Shown here: positions 25,854 through 36,400 of the stretch, piece by piece
Layout of the letters: the number at the start of each line of letters is the position of its first letter
Numbering within the stretch: the first letter of the stretch is position 1
From: Pyrocephalus nanus
Taxonomy: Eukaryota; Chordata; Aves; Passeriformes; Tyrannidae
Length of the DNA stretch: 64,000 bases
Assembly: GCA_038380795.1 (NCBI GenBank)
Contig: CM076275.1
Coordinates: forward strand, 2,482,501-2,546,500
Reading direction: 5' to 3'
Made by a program: the position numbers and the translations under genes
Notes under the pieces: model-generated
Told to the model about the DNA's origin: nothing
Databases searched by the model: none
What the model saw: only the letters and a program-made list of their open reading frames with translations

Positions 25854-26113
25854 AAGAGCAGCGACATTCCCGTCGGAGAAGCCGAGCGCGATGGTTAACG
25901 TTGCCACCGCTTCAGGGGGAAGCCGGACCCCACCGAGGCTGAGTTTTAGGTTGCCCCTTATTGGACACATCTGGTGAGGGAAAGGCTCTCTCCTTGCCCC
26001 TGGCCCGCTCTGGCTGGGTTTGGGCCAGGCAACGTGGAAGCCGTTTGCATTTTCGATGCCTCACGTCTTGCTTTGCGGGAACGCTGCTCCGAAGGTCGGG
26101 AAAACGATACCGG
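25854..26113. promoter_or_regulatory. Candidate small CpG island
   Basis: I count about 22 CpG in 260 bp at only moderate G+C (about 55%), an observed/expected ratio near 1, the highest in the window. CpGs cluster at 25861-25908 (GCCGAGCGCGATGG) and 26041-26111. A ratio near 1 suggests DNA kept unmethylated in the germ line, as at promoters. No TATA box, obvious first-exon donor or coding exon could be assigned, so an orphan island or non-coding promoter is possible. A recently inserted CpG-rich sequence is the alternative. Confidence 0.45.
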
Positions 26114-28398
26114 AGGATATTTTTGCACTACAAAGACAAACAATGCAGGGGTTTTTTAACTTGCTGTAAGGAGGTTTTTGGCCCCTGCTATGAGGGTGTG
26201 AGTCCCTGTGATGAGGAGCCTCCATGAAGTGTTTTGGGCATCCATTGGCATCGACAGTTTGCTTGTGGGAAATGACACACCACCACATGCTGCTTGTCCT
26301 ATGTTCTGAGTCCTCCTCATGGACACTGATGGTTTTTCTCCTTTTTGTGTTGTGAAACACCATTTTCAATAGCTGTGTGCTTGAAACTCCTCTTTGTGCT
26401 TTTTTTTTTTTTTTTCCCAGATAATATGACTTATCATGATGCATTACATAACTTCTTACTATTTCCTTTATTGCGTGACATCTTGCAAAGTTCATGAATG
26501 GGTAGCCATCAGGTCCAGCCAAGAGACCTGATTTTTGAAGGGATTATCCCTGCCTGGGAGAATCCCAAAGAAAATATAAAATATAAAATTAGTCTAATCC
26601 AGAGCTCTTTTATCTTCATTTCCCAGTGAAATCCAGCTGACCCTGGGTGAGATGCATTGATTTATACTGAATGAGCATTGTACAGGCACAGAGTTTTTTG
26701 GGATGGGAACTGAGAAGAGAAAACTTCAATTGAAATGTCATAGGGAAGTTGGGAAGGCAAAATATACTGACCCAACCTGGAGCAAGCACAGCCCTCCACA
26801 GCAGGCAGGGCTGGTAAGCCCTGAAAAAAGTGATTTGTTAAGGTTTGGGTGTGTTTCTGTGATGCAGATACTGGAAGGAATTTTTATGGGATCTGGCCCT
26901 GGAATTGAGAGGATTAAATAGCAAAGGAAAAACCAACGTGCTATTTGTAACTGATAGTGCACAGAAATGATAGTTCTGGTAGGAACTGGAATTTGAGCCC
27001 CAGTAGCCTGTAGCCAGCCATTTCTAACCATCTGTGAACAGCATCAGCCTGGGAGTCAGGGCTGGAGAAATAAACGCTCCTGGATTCCCTCATGGCTTCA
27101 GGAAGGATGTCCCATGGTGGGAAAAGGGGACACAACCCCCCTAGTTGGTTTTCTTTTTTTTTTTTTTTAACCCATTAGTCCACATATCAAAATTATTCCA
27201 CGTGTAACAAATTGTTGGTGCTGAAGGGAAGGTCCACAGTGCGGTGTCAAACCCAGCTGGAAAATGCACAGGACAGGAAACAAATCACCAAAATCTCTCT
27301 GCAGCCCCGCAGCCCACGCTCCTGCCTGAGTGCAGCAACACCCTGTGCATCATGTGCTGCCTTGGAACACTGATCTGGGTTCCATCAGCAGGCTTTGGAC
27401 TTCTTCCTATCGGATTTAACCCAAAATACAGCAACGCTGTGGTCAGGCTTGCAGGAGAGAATGAAGGAGGTGATATGGTCTGGAGGTTGGAGCAAAGAAC
27501 TGAAAGTCATTTCAGGGCTCAGTCCTGAATTCTGGCAGCTCAGGGTGTTTTTTGGGCTCAATCCACAACCTGTCTGGGCTCCCTTTCTGTCCTGTGCATC
27601 ATGATCTTGGACCATGGTGGTACTCAGGTAATTTCCAGGTGTTTGGAGGAATGCTTGTAGCCTGAGATGGAAGGTGGTGCAGAGGGATCACACTTTTTGT
27701 ATGTGCTCTAACCCTGAACTTCAATTTTGCTGCTAAAATGGACCCTTGAACTGGTGTATGGTGCTGTCTCCAGGTCCTGCCTACGTAGAGAAACTGGAGT
27801 GTCAGAGGGAGAGAGACAATCAGGGACCAATTCCACCACACCTCCCTTGGCACTGGGATGTGGTGTCACCCGAGCCAGAAACACTGGGATTTGTAAAGGC
27901 CATTGGCTGCTGCCAAGCATCTGGGAATTGCAAAGGTGCTTCCAAGACTTTCTGACTTGTCTAAGAATCTTAATTAATGACTCAGCAAGTGGCTCCCAGA
28001 GAGCCCTGTGTCCAACACCACGAGGTGTGTCCGGGATGGAGCGATGCTGCAGCTGATGTGGGGTGAGGGGGGCTGAGATGGAAGCTCTGGGCCCTGCTGA
28101 GCCTGGGATTTTCTTCTCTCCCAGACCTATGGAGCAGCAAAGCCATGGGATGCCTTTCCTGTTGGATATCTTGCATTTTGAGTGGGGCCATTGCCCCGGT
28201 GGGAGGAGGGAAGGAACGCCAGGCCTGCAAATTAGCATCAAAGGCTTGGTGCGAGGTTTATGGGGACATTTACTAGTGTTGTTTTCATTATTTACACCAG
28301 TCTTGGTTCTAGGAGTTCTCATTAAAAGTGTAATAAATGTAAAAATATTTTACAGGCCAATAAAAGTTCCAAAGCAAAAATAGCTTTATATAGTGTGA
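26114..28398. other. Gene-free stretch, nothing recognised
   Basis: Contains a T16 run plus CCCAG at 26400-26420 and a T15 run at 27154-27168. The open frame 27708-28322 (minus, 204 aa) has no domain. The segment 28230-28390 is AT-rich and repeat-free and might be a diverged element. Confidence 0.5.
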
Positions 28399-28433
<35 letters not shown>

Positions 28434-28434
28434 A
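28399..28434 (+). repeat. Poly-T tract (36 T)
   Basis: Thirty-six uninterrupted T, the longest pure homopolymer in the window. No retroposed sequence is recognised on its right, where a minus-strand element with an A tail would lie. True length is easily misassembled. Confidence 0.95.
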
Positions 28435-28664
28435 AATACTGTGTGGTGTCATCCTGAACCTGCTCATTGCTGATGGGATGAGGGAAGCCCCTCCATTCTG
28501 GTGTAGTGTAAGGGGACAGGATGGGGATCAGAACTACTTTCCAGCCAATTAATTTGTCAGGTAATGGGTAACTCTCTCAGTCACTGACTTTGATGAGAGC
28601 ACATTAGGCCAAATATAACCTTTTTCTCTTTTTCCTGTGGAAAAAAGAGAAATCCAGATAATTT

Positions 28665-28739
28665 CTGTTTGTTTGTTTGTTTGTGGTTTTTTTTTTTTTT
28701 TTTTTTTTAGTTTTTTTTTTTTTTTTTTAGTTTTTTTTT
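28665..28739 (+). repeat. (TTTG)n followed by two long T runs
   Basis: Four TTTG/GTTT units are followed by T22, AG, T18, AG and T9. The TTTTAG spacing makes it read like tandem splice acceptors. It is a low-complexity tract and gives the poly-F/poly-K artefacts seen in translation. Confidence 0.95.
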
Positions 28740-31530
28740 CTGGTCTAAAAAATATGAAATATATCCAGAAAGGCACTGAAATGGGACTGACAAAGGGAAA
28801 ACACATTACTGTTTTCAAGTTCCTGTATAAAATATTCTTGCATAAACACACTGTATGTAGTCAGAGCTGGCCTATAGTTTCTGGAAGTATGTTAAACAAG
28901 GAGAGCGATTTTGCCAAATCTTCTGGTACATTTTGGGATGTGCAATCCTCTGCAGGAGGACAGAACTAAAACAAGGAAACACTTTGGAATGAACTCAGCT
29001 TGGAGATAATTCAGAAATCCTGAGGAATGGGTGGAGACGAAACAAAAAATCAAGTTTAAACATTAAATCATCCGGCAACTTGGTATCCACGGCATTTATC
29101 TTCTTGTCCCCAAAATAATCATGTTCCAAAGTCATAATGGCATCTAAACATCTCTGATCACGGGGCAGACAAATTGGTCCAAAAACGCTAAATTTGTCTA
29201 TCTCACCCTTTATTTGGGTTATCCTAATAAATATCGAGCCAGTTTTGCAAAGGGAGCAGCTTTCAAAAGTGTGGAGTGAACGTGGATGTGCTTGACCTAA
29301 AAGAAGCTGGAGGTGTCAGCTGCAGCAGCCTGTGGACCTCCTTGCTGGAAAGCCAGTTTATGATTGATTCCTTGTTTTTAGGCTCTGGCATCTGCAAATG
29401 CTGTGACTATTTTTTTTTTTTTTTTTTCCAGACGAAGTCTAAAAGCTGCTTTCTCAATTTTGCACGGACGATGATTTTCGCTCGTGCAGGGTTTCAGTCC
29501 CAACTTTTTTGCACTTAGAAAAACTAACCCTGAGTTTGGGGAGGGGGAATGAGGAGGAAACAGGTTTCTCCTAGGAGGAGCCTCTGCCTTTTCCCCTGCC
29601 TGCTCACTGAGCTGACCTGTTGCCAGGAATAGGAGGGCATGAGCTCACAGCCACCAGAAAGGTGCCATCACCACAGCAATGCATGACCAGCTCGATGCCA
29701 TCTGTGAAATGCAGCTGCAGAACTGAGTGATGCCAGGCAGAAACAATGAAGTAGTTGCATCCCTTCTAGCAGGTGTGAGCAGAAGGCTGAGGAAGACAGT
29801 GCAATTGCACCACTGATTAATCTGGGCCTTCGACCTCAACCTTCCACTGATGTTTTCTTTGTGTTTGTCTGTGACCAGAATTGAGAGTTTCTTGAAGGGG
29901 AGGCATGAGCCAGCCAAAAGTCACACAACCTTTTCTTAGCAGGAAATAAATTTAGATCCTCCTTGCCATTTTTTTTTTCCTTTCTAAAATGTTGGAAAGA
30001 AATGTGGGGCTCGGAATGGGATGGTTGCTGCAAGGAAACATGGCTGGTTTTACTGCCCTTGCTATTGTGCCCCAAGGCCACAATTAGGTCTGGAATCCCA
30101 TTGTGCCAGGCACTGTCCAAACACAGAGGAAGGAACAATCCTGGACTCCAAGGTCTGCAGTATTGATTAATCTTTATTTGTTTGTGCAATTAGTAGTTTG
30201 TTATTAAACACAGTTATTTGCTTTTCAGAAGGGAAACCTTCTCAATTTGGAAATAATGAGGCCAGGTATAAGTTGTAGCATAAGCCATCCGTTGCCTGTA
30301 GGAAAAATGGGAATATTTTTCTCATTTTCATGGGTGCCTCACTGAAGTTTCAGGTTTTTAGGTGATTTTGGGGAGTTACACTCATGGCCCATGAAAGCCC
30401 ATGTGATCAGGACACAGAATTCCTGGCAGCCTCTTGGGAAACTGCATCCTAAAATAACATGCACTAAGCCCATGATTTACAACAGCAGAGCTGGGACTAC
30501 TAACATCCCATATTCCAGGCTGGTTCTCTTGGAAGTACCATCTCTTGTTTCTGCAAAAAATGGATATTCTGTGAATATGCCTCTAGAAACAATTTTCTTG
30601 CAAAATACACTTGATTTAACTTGCTTATTCTGGCAGTTTATGTGTCTCTGCATTGGCTGCTGGGTAAAACACCATTTTCTTGTCCACACACTGATCTTCC
30701 CCCTTGCAATGCTGTTCTCTCTTTTGTGATCTTATAATTTACAGGAAATTCAGAACTGGCTGCAATCACAACTCATAATTTGAAATGCTGATCCTTGGCC
30801 TGTCACTCCAGCTGTAACACATACAGCCTGCTCCATTAAACTTTAATGTCAACCCTCACAGCCATGTGAGGCTCGAAATCCAGGGATTAGCTTTGATTCC
30901 AGTGTAACTACTGATAGGTGCCTGTGGTGTTACAAAGAACTCTTCTGAGGACAGCTGAGCATCTCTGGTTTGTTTGTAAGCTACTGGAAGTTGGTCTAAC
31001 ACAGATTTTCTCCAAGTAGGACTGCTATAAATTTGGGTTAATTTAGCTGAAGAATGGAGCACTCAGAGGATCAGTGACCTGACTTCTCCATCTTTGCAGC
31101 CTGCCTGCTGTAAATATGCCATAGATTGGGATGCCAGGGAAAGAGGTGAATTTTCTTTCATCCAGGACCTTCTGGATTCTGTGAGTGGGTGGAAGGTCGG
31201 TTATGAAGCAACTGGGTTGTGTAAGATGGGTAAAAACCCGGCCCTGTTCAAACCAAGGGTAACATTTCCACTGGTTTCAGTAGAGCCAAGATTGCCCAGG
31301 ATATTTTGGATTGGGCTACAGCAAAATGGCACTAGCACAGTCCAAATAGATGCTGGCAAGGGAGGCAGTGAGTGGTTTGCCCCGTGTCTCTCAGTCATGT
31401 GAATGGTGTCTGCATGGCATGTTGGTGTAAGATCAGAAATCTGGTGGTGGTCACTTGTGTGTCAAAAGCAGGTAGAATTCAGAGGTATAGAGTCCTCTGC
31501 ACAGGTAGTGCTCCTGAGTTACGTGCTGGA
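28740..31530. other. Gene-free stretch, nothing recognised
   Basis: Includes an AT-rich block (29040-29250) and a T18 run ending CCAG (29410-29431). No gene recognised. Confidence 0.5.
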
Positions 31531-31634
31531 AATCACAGAATCATTCAGTTTGTAAATTATTAAGATCATTGAGTCCAAATATAAACCTAACGCTGCCAAC
31601 CAAGCCATGTCCCTGTGCACCATGCCTACAAATA
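31531..31634 (-). mobile_element. CR1: CR1 LINE 3'-end fragment (second subtype)
   Basis: Starts AATCACAGAATCATT, followed by an AAGATCATTGAGTCCAA block, an ATAAACCTAACGCTGCCAA block and AAGCCATGTCCCTGTGCACCATGCCTAC. This is the antisense form of the CR1 variant whose 3' region reads 'GATCATCGAGTCCAAC...ACTGCCAA...CCATGTCCC', different from the 'GTTCCAACCCCC' subtype elsewhere in the window. It lies on the minus strand, is truncated at its 5' end and is non-coding. Confidence 0.88.
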
Positions 31635-32103
31635 GGATGCTGCCAGAACTGTAAGCTCCTGTGGACATGAGAGGACCTGTTTGGATTTGTGGACTGGAAA
31701 TTCTCTTGGTAAAAGTGTCTTATTTCTTCTGCAGAGGAAGGTCTGGTCACTGCCCCAAAGAATGAGGTTGGGCACAGAGACCTTGCCACCACAGAGCACC
31801 CCTGTGGATGCTCCAGGGTGTATCCCTGCCATCCAGCCACCCATGCAGCTCCTCCTGAAGACCACGAAGGACAAGTGAGGCAGGAGAAACTGCTCCTGCT
31901 GATACCTTCAAGGATGTTGGTGGGCAGAAGAGGACTATGAAGGCTCAGCCCATCTTTGCTGTGGCTGGAGGTCCATCTTTGGCAGCAGCTTGGAGGGGTT
32001 GCATTTCTGTATATGGCCTGTAAAACCTCTACAGATGGTTGGGAGTGGGGGTTTATAAGGATGTTTTAAAATGTGAAACACAGCAATGAGTTGAACCAGT
32101 AAG

Positions 32104-32221
32104 TTTGGTTTTGTTTTGTTTTTTTTTTTTTTTTTTTTTTTTTTTGTTTTTTTTTTTTTTTTTGTTTTTTTTTTTTTTTTTTTGTTTTTTTTTGTTTTGT
32201 TTTGTTTTGTTTTTTTTTTTT
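32104..32221 (+). repeat. 118-bp T-rich (TnG) low-complexity tract
   Basis: T runs of 27, 17 and 19, separated by single G, are followed by several TTTTG units and a final T12. There is no C, and the only break from T is G. It could be the A tail of a minus-strand retroposon whose body has decayed, but no body is recognised to the right. It is likely to vary in length between individuals and assemblies. Confidence 0.95.
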
Positions 32222-33357
32222 AAGAAATGTATTATTTTTTATGCAGCTTGCACTGGGAAAGATCTCTTGGGAACAGAGCAGCACCTCTTCTAAAGCATAC
32301 AAAGCCTAGAGAGCTAAACAGCCTCAGACGGACGGCACTTGGCTGCCAAACCTCCTAGTTCAGAGATTTGCTCTGTGTGGCCTAGTAGGAAACACAAGTA
32401 TTGTCTGGGCTGGAGATCCTCTGGATGAGGCAGAGTTTCCCCCAGCACATCATACTTTCCTCACATTTATTCAGGGAAAGATTTTAGTTTTGTGTCAGTT
32501 TGGAACAGGACCCATTACTGAAGCTTCAATTTTAGTTTTTGGCTTTTTTTTTTTTTTTTTTCCCCCCAAACTGAATTCTTGTTGTTCAGCCAGTCCTTGC
32601 TCTCTCAAGGCTACAGCAAACCCCAGTCAGCTCCAGGACTTTCATACAGGATCTACCTTTCAGCATCTGGTTGCTGTTCTCTGAGGGAACACCTTGTCCC
32701 TTGTACTCCAAAGCACATGGTGAGTTCAGAGAGGATTTTTGGGACAACTCACCAACTTGTTCCAAGCCCTGATAGATTTTGAGGATGCCTTTTGGCTGGG
32801 AAAAATTTATCCCTCCTCATCTATGCATATTGGCTTCCTAAGCACTTTATTGGGACTCAGTGTAAATTTTTCTTGGGACTAGGTTGAATGAGCACCTGGC
32901 TTGCTGATGTGATAGGTGGAAAGCTTGAATGACTGCTGTGAGTGGTCTATGGCTATTTTTGTGCACATTTTCAACAGCCACAATGGTTACACCCATAAAC
33001 TGAAAAAAAAAAAAAAAAGAAAAGCAGCAACCCCTTTCCCGTCTTTGTTGGCTTTTCTTGCGCCTCGTGTATATTCTTGTTTATTCTGCCGGCCTTCCAA
33101 GATGGGAGTTTGCACAAACATTTTAGAGCTTTGACAAACAACAAGCAGAGGCAAAAGGAGAAAAAAGGAAAACAAGGAGCAGGGTGATCAGCTCTGCTTC
33201 ATCATCTGGAGCTTTGAGCTGGCACTGGTTTTTACAGCGCTTTGGGAGATGCAGAAGCTCCAGTTTTCTGCTCTGTAAATGAGTGTAACATGTTGTTTCT
33301 TTCATGTGTTTTCTCTGGAATTCATCCCCTGGCTGTGTAGCTCCATGCTTCCTGCAG
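32222..33357. other. Gene-free stretch, nothing recognised
   Basis: Contains T18 (32544-32561) and A16 (33003-33018) runs. On the minus strand the A run is preceded by CTG, making an acceptor look-alike. No gene recognised. Confidence 0.5.
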
Positions 33358-33459
33358 ATTATGTACATGAAGGAAATAATCACAGCAGATGCCACCCAAA
33401 TACCTGTGGGGGATCAGATAACCCAACCCGCTCTACGGCTTTTGAAAATCCTGAGTCAG
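33358..33459 (+). other. Exon-like open block, unknown
   Basis: A 102-bp segment (34 codons, no stop in phase 0) starts after CTTCCTGCAG and ends CAG before GTGTTT. Its translation contains MYMKEIITADATQIPVGDQ, less biased in composition than most frames here. I do not recognise the peptide. The donor is weak and no partner exon was found. A chance arrangement is more likely than a gene. Confidence 0.1.
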
Positions 33460-36400
33460 GTGTTTGCCATCCAAAGAAGTTTCCTGAAAAAAAAAATAAA
33501 TTTCTGGGGTTTGTGCACCCAGAATTGTTTTATCTCCTCTTCTGATTTTTGCTGCAGAGTGATCATTTCCAGACACACAAGGAGAAGAGGCAGAGGGAGA
33601 TAGGCAAGTGGAAAGAGCCCTCCAGCTGGCACCAGTGGCTGGGAGCCTTCTGGGGAAGGGATGAATTTTGTACATAAAGGGAAAGCAAGTGGAGCTTGTT
33701 CATCTGGTTTGCCACTTGTGGCTGATGTAACAGTATTTGCAATGTTCATCATAAGCACAGTTAATGCTATTTTGTATAATTCATTGATTTCCATAAGGTC
33801 TCCATTGGCCATCCTACCCATGCAGGGAGCCAAGCATGCCAACTACTTTCTGATGTTAACTGCAAGTTGAAATTATGAAGAGTGTCTGATTTTCACACTG
33901 GCTCACCCCAACTGCAAGCAGAGGTTGGCATTAGCCAAGGGTGATGGATTGGTTACGATCCAGAGAACCTCACTCAGGTTTTAGGGGACTCTTCCCATCT
34001 TCCCTGGGTTTCACGGAGAAGGAAGGGTGACTCTGCCTGGCTGCAGCACCTGTGTGCACCAAGCCCACAGCTGAGGGCACTGAAAGACCCTGAGCTGCTG
34101 CAATGGCACAGCCAAAATAGCTGTGAGGAGCAGAGCAGAGCCACGTCCGATGGGTTGCAGCTGTCCCTCTGCCTCCCCGCCGCCCCCGCCCCGCTCCAAA
34201 TGTAAATCATCACTCTTTTCCCTTTTAACATAACAGTTGTGTCATTTAAAAGCTCAAAGAGCTGAGAAAAAAGTCTACTTGTTTAGAGAAACCATTAAAA
34301 CAAATTATGAGCATTTAATAAATGGGGAAAACTGTCTGTTTGTCATAACACAGAATTTTTTCCTTTAAATATCCAAACAGCCACCCAAAAAGGCTCCTCG
34401 TAGATGGGTGTGTTGGGAGATGTTTCCAGGGTCAATCTGCACTGGGGGCCTTTTCGGGAGCCTTTGGCCCAAATGCCTGCACAGATGGGTGGAGGGCTCA
34501 GGGTGGGGTAACAAGCTGGGCTGAGCTCCCTTTGGGATCGGCAATGGAACACGGCAGCTTCCCCGGCCTCGTGGTACCCACGTGGGCTGGCACACATTGC
34601 CTGCACCCTCACAGCTGAGGGATGGGGGCACAGTGCCCCTGTACCACGTTGTGCTGGGCTCTGTGGACCTCGCCTGGCTGCTCCTTGGGGAGCAGGGTCT
34701 GCCTCACATGCCAGTTGCATTTTTGTAAAGCTTCGACGCATCTCTTGAATAAACAGTAGCTTGGCCACTGCCTTTGGAGAGCAGCTCAGTGTTTTTCTCT
34801 CTTCTCATGTGGTATTTCTTTTTTTTTTTTTTTCCCCCAAAACATTTCCTGATCCTGAGCTCCTTCCCCAGGTTGTGGGAACGTTCAGGTTCGGATCTGC
34901 AGTGTGTGGGCTGGCCTCCCTCCAGTTGTTTAACAGATGATTGCTTTGAAAAGGATTATCTTGGACAGGCAGAGAATCATCTCTGCAGTGCTGGGGCCGC
35001 CTTCGCCCTGGGAGGGGGGAGTGACCAGACCAAGCTGTGAGATGCTCATGCTCTTGCTGGCAAGTGTCTCCTCCTGACAGTGTGTTCAAGGCTCTGGAGC
35101 TGTGATCTGATCTTTAAGAGCTATTAAGTCCTTGGTCCTTAAGAATGATTGATTACTGGCTAAACCCCCTTGTAATGAGCCTCTTTACCTTTAGGACCTT
35201 CCAAAGCATGGGAGAAAACCTGCTGTGTGTCTTGCTGTTGGGTGACTCAGGGGCCTGGAGGTAATAAAGAGCTCAGTTTTTAAGTGCACAACATCAGGAT
35301 TGCAGCTTCACTCCTTTAAAACCTGACTGCTGGATCCCATCGGGCATGGAGACCCAAGGGGTGCCTGCACCCGTGTTGTGGATCAGCCCCTGAGGGCAGC
35401 ACACGCTGTCTGAGCCAACCCCTCTGCAGTTTAGGTGCTTCAGCATCGCAGGCTGCTCAGGAAAGGCAAACCCACATGGGCTCCAACAAGCACGAAGCTG
35501 CTGAGCTCCTCCCTGTTGCCAGGTTGGTCGCTGCATCCCCGACACTGTTCATCCCCTTCTGATGGGGCCAGGGGTGACTTGCTGGGCAATTGGGGCACTC
35601 TTGTGATGTGCCCTACGTGGTGTCTGGCCAGCTTGCTCGAGGTATCTCAGCTTGTGGCTGACATCCCTCCGGGGTGCTTCTCTATTTTTCTGGAAGCTCT
35701 TGGAGCTGGCAGCTTTTACAAGGTAGCTGGCCAATGAGGGGAGTACATTTTGTAACTGCTGTCATGCTGGAATTGGGCAAAAAGTGGAGGGAAAAGGAAA
35801 AGAAAGACCTTTTTAAGTCAGTCTCCACTTTGGCTGTGGGTTCCAGCAACACGAGCTCCAGGTGGGAGCCTGGTGATTCTTGTTGGAAGAGGATGCTCAA
35901 GGTTTTGCTGAATGTCTGTGGATGTGTGAATTTGGAGATGGTGATTTTTAAGGATTCAGTTTAGGACTTCTCTAAGGGTTCATGAGGAACAAGTCTTGTG
36001 AAGAAGAAGGTGTGAAAACAGCATTTACCAATGAAGGTGCTCCCAGGGGGGGCCATGGCAATGTCACCATTGGGAGCTGGTGCTGGTCAAGCAGATAGTT
36101 TGGGAAGAAACGGGTATGAGAAAGGCCAAATAAGCTGGGTTTGTGACAGAGAAGATGGCAAAAGGTGTGGCCTGAACAAAATCTTGGAGATGGTAACAGA
36201 GGGAGAAAAGGAAAGAACGGGAAAAATGTACAAGGACAAAACTAAGAGGTTTAGAAACAGGCTCGGTGTGTGGGCAGGAGTGAGATGGTTATCACAGTTA
36301 ACTGCTCAATTACAGGCTTTGTCCCCGGCAGGTAGAGCGGAGGTGGCTCCTCTCTGCAGAGCTGACAGCTGAGATGGGATCTCCTCTCCTCAGACGTTGC

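Noticed and set aside
28399..28739. Poly-T tracts as tails of processed pseudogenes on the minus strand
   Set aside because: The sequence to the right shows no recognisable gene-derived body and no flanking direct repeats.
32105..32293. Phenylalanine-rich open frame resembling a membrane segment
   Set aside because: It is simply the T-rich low-complexity tract read as TTT codons.
34175..34195. GC-box cluster CCCCGCCGCCCCCGCCCCGC as a promoter
   Set aside because: The cluster is only about 20 bp with few CpG around it and no exon signals. Insufficient for a promoter call.
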